Of a DNA stretch of 64,000 nt, positions 22,301 to 31,778 are shown one piece after another. Source of the DNA: Pelodera strongyloides (taxonomy: Eukaryota > Nematoda > Chromadorea > Rhabditida > Rhabditidae); NCBI GenBank assembly GCA_036852015.1, contig JAANDG010000111.1, forward strand, positions 124,001 to 188,000, in the 5' to 3' direction. Positions within the stretch are counted from its first letter, which is position 1. Each line of letters opens with the position of its first letter. The notes beneath the pieces were generated by a model that saw nothing but the letters and a program-made list of their open reading frames with translations, was not told the DNA's origin and did no database searches. A program made the translations under genes and the position numbers.

Positions 22301-24424
22301 TTTCGGCCAACGGCGATAAGGTTGTCTATAATCAATGTTCAGTTTTCGCTCGTGTACGGTATGTTAGCTTTGCACACCGACATCGCTCAATGCAATGTGC
22401 TGCCGGCTGTGACCCTTACCCGCGTATCCCCTAGTTAAATCATAGTTTTTTTCGTCGTGAATCCAGACCCTTTCGTTTTTTTCAGAATGGGTGAGAAGTG
22501 TCAACGTTTCTTGGCGGAGTATAGGAAGCACAAAAAGAGGAACAGGACGGAAGCAGAATTGTAAGTTTAACAAACTGTTTAAGTGAATTAATATCTATCT
22601 TTCTCAGTAACGGCAATAAGCCGTTATGGAGTTATCAAACAGGGGAATGATGATTTTGTTGTTTTCAACTTCGATATGAATGTGTTGAGAAATTATATGC
22701 GCATATTTTCTTGCTGCTTTTTAAGAGTTCCTGCGGTCAGTGGAAACAAAACGAAGGAGCGAAACGAGGAACCGATTTTTGAAGATAACGAACGCGAAGA
22801 AAAAGAAGAAGAAATCGAGGCAGATGACCCACTGGAGGACCCGGATTGGGCGGAGGATCTGGACGTGGAATACGTGAAGCCTGCGAAGTTTGTGAATAGA
22901 CCAAGGACTTCCTCTGAAACCGACTCTGGAGAGTATATCGTGTTTTCTCATCGTAGAGTCCCATTCGACTATGTGAAGGCTGCAATCAAGCATTATCGGT
23001 CGGCCGCCCAAGGTTATCGTTCGCTTGCGACGATGCGCAGCAGGTTTACTTTCCTTGAAACTGAAACGCATCTGACTAAGCTTCGTAAACTGGAAAAGCA
23101 GCTGAAGCAGGGTGAACCGTGGAAGGTGGAACAACAACCGCGCCGCGAGCAACTGACGCTACTACTGAAGGAGGCTGTCCGTGCGGAGCCGGACGCAGGC
23201 ATTCACCTGCTTGATGTGGATATTCAACGCATGGCGCGTGAAATTAATAAGGAGAAGCGGCTTGTGGATTTTAACGTCTCCCTCAGCTGGATCCAACGTT
23301 TCAAATGGAATGTGTGGTAAGCTCATTTCGCTAATACGCGGATTTTCGAAACACTATTTTTTAGGCTTTAAAGGGATAAGGTCACTAGAAATCACCTCGT
23401 TTTTATGCTTTAGTTTGATTGTACAAAGGTAAACTTATACGCAGAGCATAAAAACTTTTTTTATTGATCATTGAAATTGAAGGTGGGTATTGATCGAATT
23501 TCTCAAAAAAAAGCGTAAAAACAGTGAATTTGTTGTTATTGTTGACTATAACGATGGTTTTTAAGGAAATTGTTTAATTATTTGCAAACAGTTATAGTGA
23601 TTCTTATAGGACGCCACAAGAGCGGCAGCGTCGACAAGCCACCATAAATGAAAGATCGAAGACCTTCCTACTCAAAATGTAAGTTTGAAGTTTTCTTGCC
23701 TAACCATTATTTTAGCGGATATCGATATTCATATGAGTGGTCGTTTGAGATTACCGCATCACAAATATATGTTAGCTCGCGTGCCTAATACGCTTTCGAC
23801 ATTGAGTCAAAAATCTACGACATTTTCATTTGATTTTTGATTCCTGCTCTCGTACGGCGCTCTGTACCAAAACTGCTTTTTCTGAAGGAAACGTGTGGGA
23901 GTCTTCTGCAGTGCGGTAGAGGATAACAGGAACCTCGTGTTAAAGGGTCTGAGTAGTTACAGTAGATACGGTTTCGTTACGGTTACGATAGCTAAAGTAA
24001 TACACTAGAACCGAACAAAATTTTAGGACGCAAGAACGAAAGCAGGAGCGCCAGCGCCAGTTGAAATTGAAAGCCGCGGAAGAGCAGAACGAGAAGCTTC
24101 GAAAACATCAGAAGCCTCGTGATCCTAAATCGCAGTAAGTAAATCTTACTCTACTCAATTTAAACTTGCTCGTAGGGATAGGGGTAGGGCTTAGTTTTAA
24201 TCTTTTTTTTTTTTCTTGAGGGCGTTTTTGATTACGTTTAGTTCAACGAACAACCTGCACTTCCTTGTATTGAAGGTGTTATCTGTGATCTACTATCTCA
24301 TGTTATTTGCAGTCGGAATATCGTCTTATTCGCGTGTCTTTTTAGGATAAAAGTGCCAGTAAAGGACAAAAGGAGCAAGCAGAAGAAAGAAAGGGAAACG
24401 ATGGAAAAGCAATCAAGGACGTAG
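16235..24424 (+). CDS. Gene 4: macro-like / STPR-like / Tc5-type HTH protein, 849 aa
   Basis: Exons: 16235-16315 (gutted THAP), 16445-16547 (B), 16668-16790 (C), 16928-17055 (D), 17741-17845 (E), 18021-18310 (F), 18783-18833 (basic), 19045-19104, 19377-19496, 19736-19810 (acidic), 20126-20194, 20585-20683, 21114-21188, 21371-21436, 21563-21631, 21784-21861, 22137-22187, 22486-22560, 22741-23316 (HTH), 23610-23678, 24027-24134 and 24346-24424 (TAG). They total 2550 nt in frame. The first exon keeps only the N-terminal METPEDEN and a C-terminal KVEAQ, with no zinc ligands. The macro part reads GDAIINDVND, SGPRC-like KGPRCATHG, YWKCLK and GFPLIGTGLGGYPR. The C-terminal half is basic, DNA-binding repeats. 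The C-D junction can be read with a GC donor (16791) or with GT at 16784 plus an acceptor two bases later. The HTH exon may instead start at 22726, in the same frame. Confidence 0.75.
18404..18574. mobile_element. MITE family A relative, near-perfect 170-base palindrome
   Basis: Starts TTAAAGCGAAATGCTAGCCC and ends GGCCAGCATTTCGCTTTAG. The arms (GCATATGATAAGCAAATCCT and its complement) pair almost without mismatch. It is in the F-to-basic-exon intron of gene 4. The outer termini match family A, but the arms differ. Confidence 0.78.
20850..21050. mobile_element. Palindromic element with ACCACCTCCGG words
   Basis: Imperfect inverted repeat: AAGCCCGCTGAC..CTCACCGGCG at the left, and ACTCACCGGCGGGGCTTAT at the right. 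Internal GAACCACCTCCGG appears several times in both directions. It lies in an intron of gene 4. It resembles MITE family B in style (CCATCTCCGG) but is not the same sequence. Confidence 0.55.
21263..21316. repeat. Perfect 3 x 18-base tandem repeat
   Basis: GGCTACATTGACAGTGTT is repeated three times without change in the intron between two STPR-like exons of gene 4. It is open in one frame (GYIDSV x3), but no donor fits the flanking exon phases. Confidence 0.9.
22741..23316 (+). other. CENP-B/Tc5-type transposase HTH exon within gene 4
   Basis: A 192-codon exon, by far the longest of the cluster. It opens with an acidic stretch (EEKEEEIEADDPLED). It then has a segment typical of the N-terminus of Tc4/Tc5/pogo-like transposases: VKAAIKHYRSAAQGY, a Leu/Lys-rich coiled region (TKLRKLEKQLKQ), LLKEAVRAEPDAG, and FNVSLSWIQRFKWNVW, which matches the F-x-x-S-x-x-W-x-x-RFKxR signature of HTH_Tnp_Tc5/CENP-B. 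No DDE catalytic domain follows. The exon joins the STPR-like exons on both sides in phase 2, so it looks domesticated rather than a free transposon. Confidence 0.62.
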
Positions 24425-25603
24425 AATACTGTAACAGGACGTCATGAACGATATGCCAAGAGGCATTCGGCAACTCAGGCATCAAATAAGGATTCCATCA
24501 GATGAGAGCTAGCCGAAGGGTTGAGTTGGAAATGAGTAGACGAGTTTATGTATGAAAAGATGTACAGGTGAGGAAGCGTGCAGCAACTTTGTAGATCAAC
24601 GTTAGTTATTTGTTATTTTGGGTCTTGAGTTATTCATTTAGAGGCATCTTAGTATGGATAGGATTAGTATTGTTAGCCTAGTTTAGATGGTAAATTATTA
24701 AGAGGGGCAGGTTGTGAACGCGAATGTAATTTCATGTTTTAAATGATCACATGTTCTGTTCGAACTTCGAACGTCGAAATATGTAAAGTTTCCATTCGTC
24801 TTGTGTTGTGTAGGCGCCTGGCGCCTGGCGCATAATTTAATATCGCTAGTAATTAGACTTTCTGTTGTTATTGTTGTTTCTAACTGTTTTTTTTATCATT
24901 TTCTTTTTTTTCATGTTAACGTGTATTACTGGATTTATTCGTTTGTAGCAGATAGATACACTAACTTGATTTGTATGGGTATGTTTGTTTTCTTTGTTAA
25001 TAAATCGTTTGTTTTTACTCTTTGTCTCATCACTGTACATCATTGTTATTGGGTTCTTTGCCCTTTTCTATTTTGATTTTATTTTAATATCGAATATAAT
25101 AGTAGTGAGCATCGAGTATAAGCTGTTTGTTTTATTTTACTAATCAAATGTAGATGACCATTCAACAAATGAGTTTAGTTTCCTGTGCTCCAAGGCTTAT
25201 GTTTCAGAGGAATTGTAGTTGCGGAGCCTCAGCGGCATCCTTGCTATTGAATCCGTGGGAGCCGCACACTTCCGTCAGGGGCTGGGTTTTCTAGTAAGTT
25301 TCTGCACATTTCTTTACCTTTACGGCACCAGGTCTTTCTTTTACCGTACACCACTACTTTATTGATAGATTTGCAATATAACTTGCGTAGTGTTTTCGAT
25401 ATTTGTTTTAACTTTTTATTGTCTTGGAGCAGTGCAGCAGTGTCCGGTTGTTGACGTGGATTTTGTGCTAACCATAAGTGAGCTGGACTTTTTGTAGTTT
25501 GCTCATTTGCGCGGAATAGGGACGTCTGGTCATTTGGGGAAAAAACCAGCTGTTACTTCGCTCTAAATGCAGCCTGTTCTTTCTAACCTAATGTTCTTTC
25601 AGG
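24425..25603. other. Spacer between genes 4 and 5
   Basis: The gene 4 3'-UTR runs from 24425, with GACGTCATGAACGATATGCC matching the UTRs of genes 1-3. A polyA signal AATAAA is at 24999-25004 and the conserved spacer element at 25050-25077. The sequence to 25603 shows no gene. Confidence 0.55.
24999..25004 (+). terminator. Candidate polyA signal of gene 4 (AATAAA)
   Basis: AATAAA 575 bases after the gene 4 stop, followed by T/GT-rich sequence and the conserved GGGTTCTTTGCCCTTTT element. The equivalent positions after genes 1 and 2 read TATAAA, also about 50 bases before the element. Confidence 0.4.
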
Positions 25604-26910
25604 ATGGAGCTGCTGACGAAGGAAATCAAACCCGAACCGGAACCGAAAAGAGTCAGACCGCAGGAATGCAGAACATGTCACTTGGAATTCTGTCGTGCAA
25701 AGACTGTGAAGTTTAGCTGTGTGAAATCCTTGAATAGTTGTATTAAACTGGACAAATGGATGGGACCAAAAGGTGGCGGATTCGAACAAGCGATGCGCGG
25801 GAGAGCTGTTATCTATATATGCACAAAACATGTCCAGGAAGCGGAGAGGAGGAAAACTGAGGCTCAGGTAAACTTTGAGTCTTTGACGAGTACTGTAGAG
25901 AAAACGCGGATGTATTCATGGAACTACCACCCTGATGATCAAAGTGACCTATACGGCGGTCGTCAGTCATTTCAGTCTTAGGGCAATAATGAGAGTTACT
26001 TAAGAATAGCTTTTTCGTGAGTGTTGATGTAGACGTTTCCTACGCGTCCTCTCGCCCAGATAAGTATGGTACTAGACTAGGACAGTTGCACGCAATTACA
26101 CACTTTATCTTTACGGATCTTGGCAACATCAACTCAAGTTCGGTAAGTAAAGCTATGTTTTTTTTTGCAAAAACTATTCGTTTCATCATTCAGATGAAGC
26201 TCGATCCAGAGGGAACCAACAAACAGCCGAAAGAAATTATGTTCTGCTATTTGGATTTCTGTCGTGTAAAGACGGCAAATTGGAGGCGCTTGATGTCCTC
26301 CAATATGGTGAACCGAGAGAAGGCAAGGGAACTGGACCATTTGTTGGGACGGAAAGCGAATGGATTCGAACACGCGATGAAGAAATACGAACAGTCTATC
26401 TATGTCTGCGAAAAACACTATTTGGAGGCTGAGAAGCGCAAAATTGAGTCACAGGTAAATATGGATGCTTTAACTTGTATGTAAGCACTCGGTTACGGTG
26501 TTGAATGTACGGCCAAATGAAAATTTTGGCGTCTTATCGGCGTTTTTCCATGAAAGCTAAGTCGCGCGCGCGCTAAGCTGGCGAAGTGTGTGGCGTAAGG
26601 GTGGTGGGCGTATTTGTGCCGCGCATAAATTGTTTTGCGCTATAAACCACTTCTCTTTCAGATTGAGCTTGACAGTGAGGAAACGTCTATGGATGTAGGA
26701 CCACGACCAACAAGGATATGCTGCTTGGCATTTTGTCGTGAAAGGACTACGAAGTTTAGTCGTCTGAAATCCTTGAATAGTTGTATTCGAATGGACGCAT
26801 TGCTGGGACTAAACGATGGCGGCTTCGCGCAAGCGATGCGGGGGAAACGTGTTATCTATATGTGCACAACACATATCCGGGAGGCTGAGAAGAGGAAAAT
26901 TGATGCCCAG
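25604..26910 (+). other. Three THAP-like exons in tandem (gene 5)
   Basis: Phase-0 exons of 88, 87 and 83 codons are joined in frame. The first and third are more alike (KSLNSCI..D, GGFxQAMRG) than either is to the second (ELDHLLGRKANGFEHAM), which suggests duplication after the second type had diverged. All keep four zinc ligands. Confidence 0.7.
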
Positions 26911-29900
26911 GTAGGCTTTGGCACGTACTCTAAAGTAGACGCGATACGTGTGTTGTGCGTGTATGAATATGAATGAATGTGGCCAAATCAAATCAGGGGG
27001 TTTAGGTTGGTGCGTTGAACCACTAAGCAATTCGAAATTTACATGTGGCGAAGCATGTGGTCTTGTGAAAGAGGTCTATCACTAAGCTAAACAAACCACC
27101 TTCATTTACGCACGGAATTTGTACCCTGACGTAGGTGAGATATATATGTGAATGTGTTTCACGAATTTGCTAAAATACTCAATAGGAAAATGTATTACAG
27201 TGTTCTTACTCTCATGCTTGTAGATTCAAAAATATGAGGCTGAAGAAATTGTCGAAACTGAGAAGACAACAGTGGAAGTCCAGGTAAATCTCAGCTTACG
27301 GGCTCAGGCTTACAATTAGAATTAGGCCTTCCGGTATTGAACGAGGAATACGATTTTTAAGAAGTAATTTAATTGGCTTTTTCTTAATCATTTTGTGTAT
27401 TGCTTTGACTCATTGTACTGTCGGTTTCGTTGAACAGATATATGTGAATGTGTGACTAAATATGGAAGAAACTGATCGCTATAACAGTGAAATAGTAAAA
27501 TTGTATAGCAATATGAATACTCTCATGCTTGCAGATTCCAAAATATGAGGCCGAAGAAACTGTCGAAGCCGAGAATACAACAATGGAAGGCGAGGTAAGG
27601 TAAACCTCAACTTACGGGCTTATGATTAGGATTGTCTAGTGAACTAGAAATAATAATATTATTGTCATATTGTCTGTTAAGAAATAATTGAAAGGCATTG
27701 AAAAAGTTGTGTAATCCTTTCTTCTTGCAATGATTCTTGTTTTCTGTTCGCAGTATGCTGTCAGTTTCGTTGAGCGTTATCTATGTAGATGACTCTATTA
27801 CGGAGGCTAACGTTTTCAGAAGTACCTCGGCAACGTTCTACGAGTATTTGAGGGAGATATTAGGGAGTTTTGTGGTGATGCTATCGTTAATGACGTAGGC
27901 AACTATCCTGGACCAGGTACGTTGTAGAGCTTGACATTAGAAGTTTGATTTTTTGATTTTGTAGTGGGCGCTGACTTTCTTTGATACCATTTTTTGTTTA
28001 TCAAGAACCAGAGCCAATACTGAACGCTTAGGGTTGTAGTCCTATTCTATATGCCCATGAAATTAACAGTGTTTTAGATGAGACAGGCAAAATTGCAGAA
28101 ATGTGTGAGTCTCTGATTGGAACATGCCTTGCAGGGCCTTCAACGACCTCGAATAATAATATACAATGTAAGTTAAAGTCACGCACGGTAGCTGGTTTGT
28201 GGAGCGTTCACTTAATTTGCCTGTGTGCGATTTGTGTCGGTATGCCGAAAGGGGCGCACGAATTTGTATATAGTAGGTATTACCGTATTACAGTGCTTTT
28301 AGTCGCATAGAGTTTTTATATTTTTTATTACAATCTGCTACGCAACACTTGCGTGTAGTACAGGTTACAGTAATACCGGCCGGTTTTTGAAACTCATCGT
28401 GGAAAGTTGAATTCTTACGTTTATTTATGCTAATTACGTATACTTATGCTAATTTTCTCGAATTTAGCTCGATTTCTTATTCAAATTTATGTTCATTTGC
28501 ATAAGCTGCATAAGAATGCCGGTCAGCCGGTGTACTCGATGTATTTCAAAAACCGGGCGGTATTTCGCTTAAAGACTAAACTTTCTTTCAGTACAATTGA
28601 ATACGAGCGGCCCAGAGTGTTCCAATACTCGATTTCCGACAGAAAAGGAGGAACGTCTCCTTCGGTTATCTTACTGGAGTTGTCTGCAAATTGCGGTCGA
28701 TTGTAAAGTTCGTAAAATCGTAAGTTGTCCTGTATGATAAAACCTTCGTTGCATGCAAACTCTAAATTTATTATAATAAAGTTATTTGCAAACACTATTG
28801 TTAATACAACAATACCGGCTGTTGTACCACTTTAATATTTTAGTCGAAGCTACCAATTCTAATTGTACGGTACAATCTGTTTAGGGATTCCCTTTGATAG
28901 GCACTGGGTTAGGTGGCTACCCCCGTGGACAAGGATTGATGGTTGCCTTGGATACGGTACTCGCATTTTTTGAGACCTACCCTTCCGATGCTGAGGTACC
29001 CTTTAATAATAATAATGGTACGTTGCTTAAAGCGAAATACCCCGGTCGGTTTTTGAAACGCATCGGTGACAACTGAGTTCTTGCGTATTTATGCGAATTT
29101 ACTCGATTTTGCTCGATTTTTTATTCTAATTTATGCTCATTTGCACAAGCTGCATAAGAATTCTGGTGTACCCGATGCATCTGAAAAACCGGCCGTTATT
29201 TCGCTTTGATAAGCAATACGAAGAAAGAACGTCGACAAAAGGGAACTAGACCTTTTGTGTTTCTCACTCTTATTTCATTAAATATTTTAACGTAAATTTG
29301 GTGTATTGTCCGAAATGGCTATTATTAAACTGCACCTTCGTATTGGTTTTGTGCGTCTGCTTTTTGAGAAAACCACTTTTTATCAACTATTTGTGTCTAG
29401 ACTATTGATGTGTCACTGTGTCTCGCTGGTGAATCCGCCCGTGACATCGTGGAATTTGCTTCATATTTAATGGAAGGAGAGTTGGTGTTTGACACGAGTG
29501 GGGTGGCGGTCTCGGTGAAGCGTATCTCGCTGGAAAATCGCTATGCTTCTGCGGTGCCAATGGAGGAAAAACCCGTGAAGTCTGCATATCGACTGCTATC
29601 ACCGGCACGCTTCTCGTCTTATGTGCCAAAGTGGGCGGATGAGGAATGTCCGGAACCGGAAAAGAACAAAGAGACGACGAATGGAAGAGTTGTGATGCTG
29701 TAAGTTGGCATTTTGTATTTTTTGGACTACTGTGCTCTTGTATGACATACCAGGAGAGCAAACTTCATGTGTAAAACTGTTAATCACTACACGGTTTACA
29801 CACTTTTAGTTTTCCCCATTAGCTGAACTTCTTGAGGATTGTGATGATTTCTAGTTTTGAAATAACGATGATTTACTTTTTTATTTGTGTTATTTTTTTT

Positions 29901-30723
29901 AGGAAAGAAGAGGTTCAAGACGAAGAAGACTGTTTTGAGGCGCTGGATGTCAATTGTAATAGAGTGAGGTAAGTATTTATTGACGAGAAGTTCAGCTAAT
30001 TGAAGTGTGGGTAAGCTAAGCGGTAAAGCTTCGATAACGTTTATGTCATAAGATGAAATTGATTGTGAGACATATATATTACTTCAACGTTCTTGTTTAT
30101 TCTATTGACCATCTCGGGACTCGGGATTGGCTTTAACTTCGACCATCTGAATCTGAATTTAATTTATCCCAAATTTTGTGTGACATGCTCTTTTAACTTG
30201 TGCATGCCTGTCACAAAAAAGCCATAATCATATCACCGTCCATCTGAGCACGGAACCATAATTGAAGATTCATTCTTAGGAATGATGATCTACATGCACA
30301 ATTCGTAGCAAAGCTAGAAGCATGCAAGGAACTGATGCGCAAGCGAAAGGTACTGTAATGCATTACATATTATATATGGGATTATGCGAAAGGTACTGTA
30401 GTTTATTTTGTCCAGACCTAACATCACACTTCGTTCCTATGTATTTATCCCTAAGAGGGTCGATTTTTAGACGTAGAATCCAGTTTTCCGTTTTTAACTC
30501 ACTAGGGAGATGTGGTTTAGGAGGTTAGGGTTTTCTGAGGTTCTAAAGTCTTCACATATTTGTGTTTGTATAAATTTGTATTTTTTTGTTGTTGGAGGAA
30601 ACAACTGAGGTTCTACATGCCGGTATGTCTTATATCGAATTTACTATTTTCTCTTTAATTGTTTGTTCAATTTAGGATCCAGGACCAATTGCGCAGGAAC
30701 TAGCAAAGGGGAAAAGGTATTGA
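25604..30723 (+). CDS. Gene 5: triple THAP-like / macro-like protein, 600 aa
   Basis: Exons: 25604-25867, 26194-26454 and 26662-26910 (three THAP-like), 27224-27283 and 27535-27594 (duplicated acidic 20-mers), 27820-27916 (macro B), 28078-28167 (C), 28592-28719 (D), 28885-28995 (E), 29401-29699 (F), 29903-29968 (acidic), 30280-30349 and 30676-30723 (TGA). They total 1803 nt in frame. The fingers read C-x4-C..C-x2-H (TCHLEFC/ICTKH; FCYLDFC/VCEKH; ICCLAFC/MCTTH); the third lacks the W. Its B exon (RVFEGDIREFCGDAIVNDVGN) is the most macro-like of the cluster, followed by TSGPEC, YWSCLQIAVD and GFPLIGTGLGGYPR. There is no STPR array; the protein ends FVAKLEACKELMRKRK-DPGPIAQELAKGKRY. ATG follows CAGG, close to a splice or trans-splice acceptor. 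Confidence 0.75.
27224..27594 (+). other. Duplicated acidic mini-exons (gene 5)
   Basis: Exons 27224-27283 and 27535-27594 encode IQKYEAEEIVETEKTTVEVQ and IPKYEAEETVEAENTTMEGE. The flanking intron sequence (ACTCTCATGCTTG upstream; CTCAACTTACGGGCT-like downstream) is duplicated too, so this is a recent exon-plus-intron duplication. Confidence 0.72.
28370..28572. mobile_element. MITE family A copy
   Basis: Left TAATACCGGCCGGTTTTTGA, right CCGGGCGGTATTTCGCTTAA, with internal TTTGCATAAGCTGCATAAGAA shared with other copies. It ends 20 bases before the gene 5 D exon. Confidence 0.75.
29027..29209. mobile_element. MITE family A copy
   Basis: Left TTAAAGCGAAATACCCCGGT, right ACCGGCCGTTATTTCGCTTT. 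It lies in the gene 5 intron between macro exons E and F. Confidence 0.75.
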
Positions 30724-31778
30724 GGGAACGGAACAAATTGTAAGTCGATTAAACTACGATGTGTGCTAATTTGTGTACGCTAGTTTGTAAACACTTTGTC
30801 TGCATACTGTAGAGCAGTTTAGAGATGTTTTAGATTAGGATATTTTTATCGTTTACGATGTTTTATATTAGGAAATTTTTATCATTTGTGATGTTCAACA
30901 GGTAAATTATTGTTTTGATCTCATTATGTGATTGTGTGTTCTTATCTACGTATATCATTCGGTAGATTGTGTGTTTTATACTTTCGCCGTTTGCGCATAT
31001 TAACTTGTGGGTATTATTATCTAACCATATAGTTTTATTTATCACTGTAGTTTTGTTTGTTTCCTGTTTTTGAAATGTATGCGTACTGTATTCCCGTGAA
31101 CAATTAAGTCTAATCATTCCCGCTTGCATATGGTGCATGGGAAAGCTGTGATCCAAAGTATGTTTCAAAATCCGATTGTTGTAGTTTGTAGCTTTAGGAG
31201 CGAAAATGCGAAAACATAAAGGATTTATTTTCGTGTCAATGTAGATAAGTTATGAGTTTAGAAACGTTATGTAGATAGATGTAGTTTATGCTGATTCGTT
31301 AATAGTAACCAACTAATTTTTGTTGAATATTCCCCAGGGTTCATAATGAACGGGTTTCTTTTTACGTGTTATTTTTAGTGCCTTATTGTAAGGAGATCTC
31401 ACCTAGTTTGTGTATAGTTCCATGTGTTGTTTTAATAAATCTTTTTTTTTCTGTGGACTGCCTTCTTTGTTCTTCACGCAGTGTTGGGTTATATTACCCT
31501 TCATTTATTATTTTGCCGAGTGAGTTTACGCGCTACAAACGGACCTTATGACCTTTGCTGCCTTGATTTTCCCGTTGTATTTCAAAAAGTGATAATTTGA
31601 TTTTACATTTGCTCAATTGACTGATGGTGATAGGCTGATTTCTCCGACTTTGTTTGTCTCAAATAGTGTGGTTCACTTAATGTAATGTGGCTTTTCCTGT
31701 CCCTACTGTAGTTTTTCCCACTTCTCAATAAACGAGCTAATTTGTTGATTTTTAAATTGTAGCGTTCGCCTTCCCCGC
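30724..31778. other. Spacer between genes 5 and 6
   Basis: A/T-rich with no supported exon. PolyA-like AATAAA words are at 31434-31439 and 31727-31732. The second is only about 30 bases before the TTGTAG acceptor that precedes the gene 6 start. The conserved element of the THAP-gene spacers is not present, in keeping with gene 6 lacking a THAP exon. Confidence 0.5.

Larger units (their letters stand above)
20585..24134 (+). other. STPR-like repeat array of gene 4, interrupted by an HTH exon
   Basis: Exons 20585-20683, 21114-21188, 21371-21436, 21563-21631, 21784-21861, 22137-22187, 22486-22560, 23610-23678 and 24027-24134 all start and end in phase 2. Most encode (E)TxEQxxRRLxxxREyxxxrxxxE-type repeats, such as TPEQYGRRLAQ, VEEEHQQRVRLARE and TPQERQRRQA. 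This matches the 23-residue STPR repeat known from Bombyx FMBP-1, which folds as a helix and binds AT-rich DNA. Lengths range from 51 to 108 nt around the 69-nt norm. Confidence 0.68.

Noticed and set aside
22721..23152. 143-codon minus-strand frame opposite the HTH exon
   Set aside because: It is the antisense of a coding exon that fits the phases of its neighbours.
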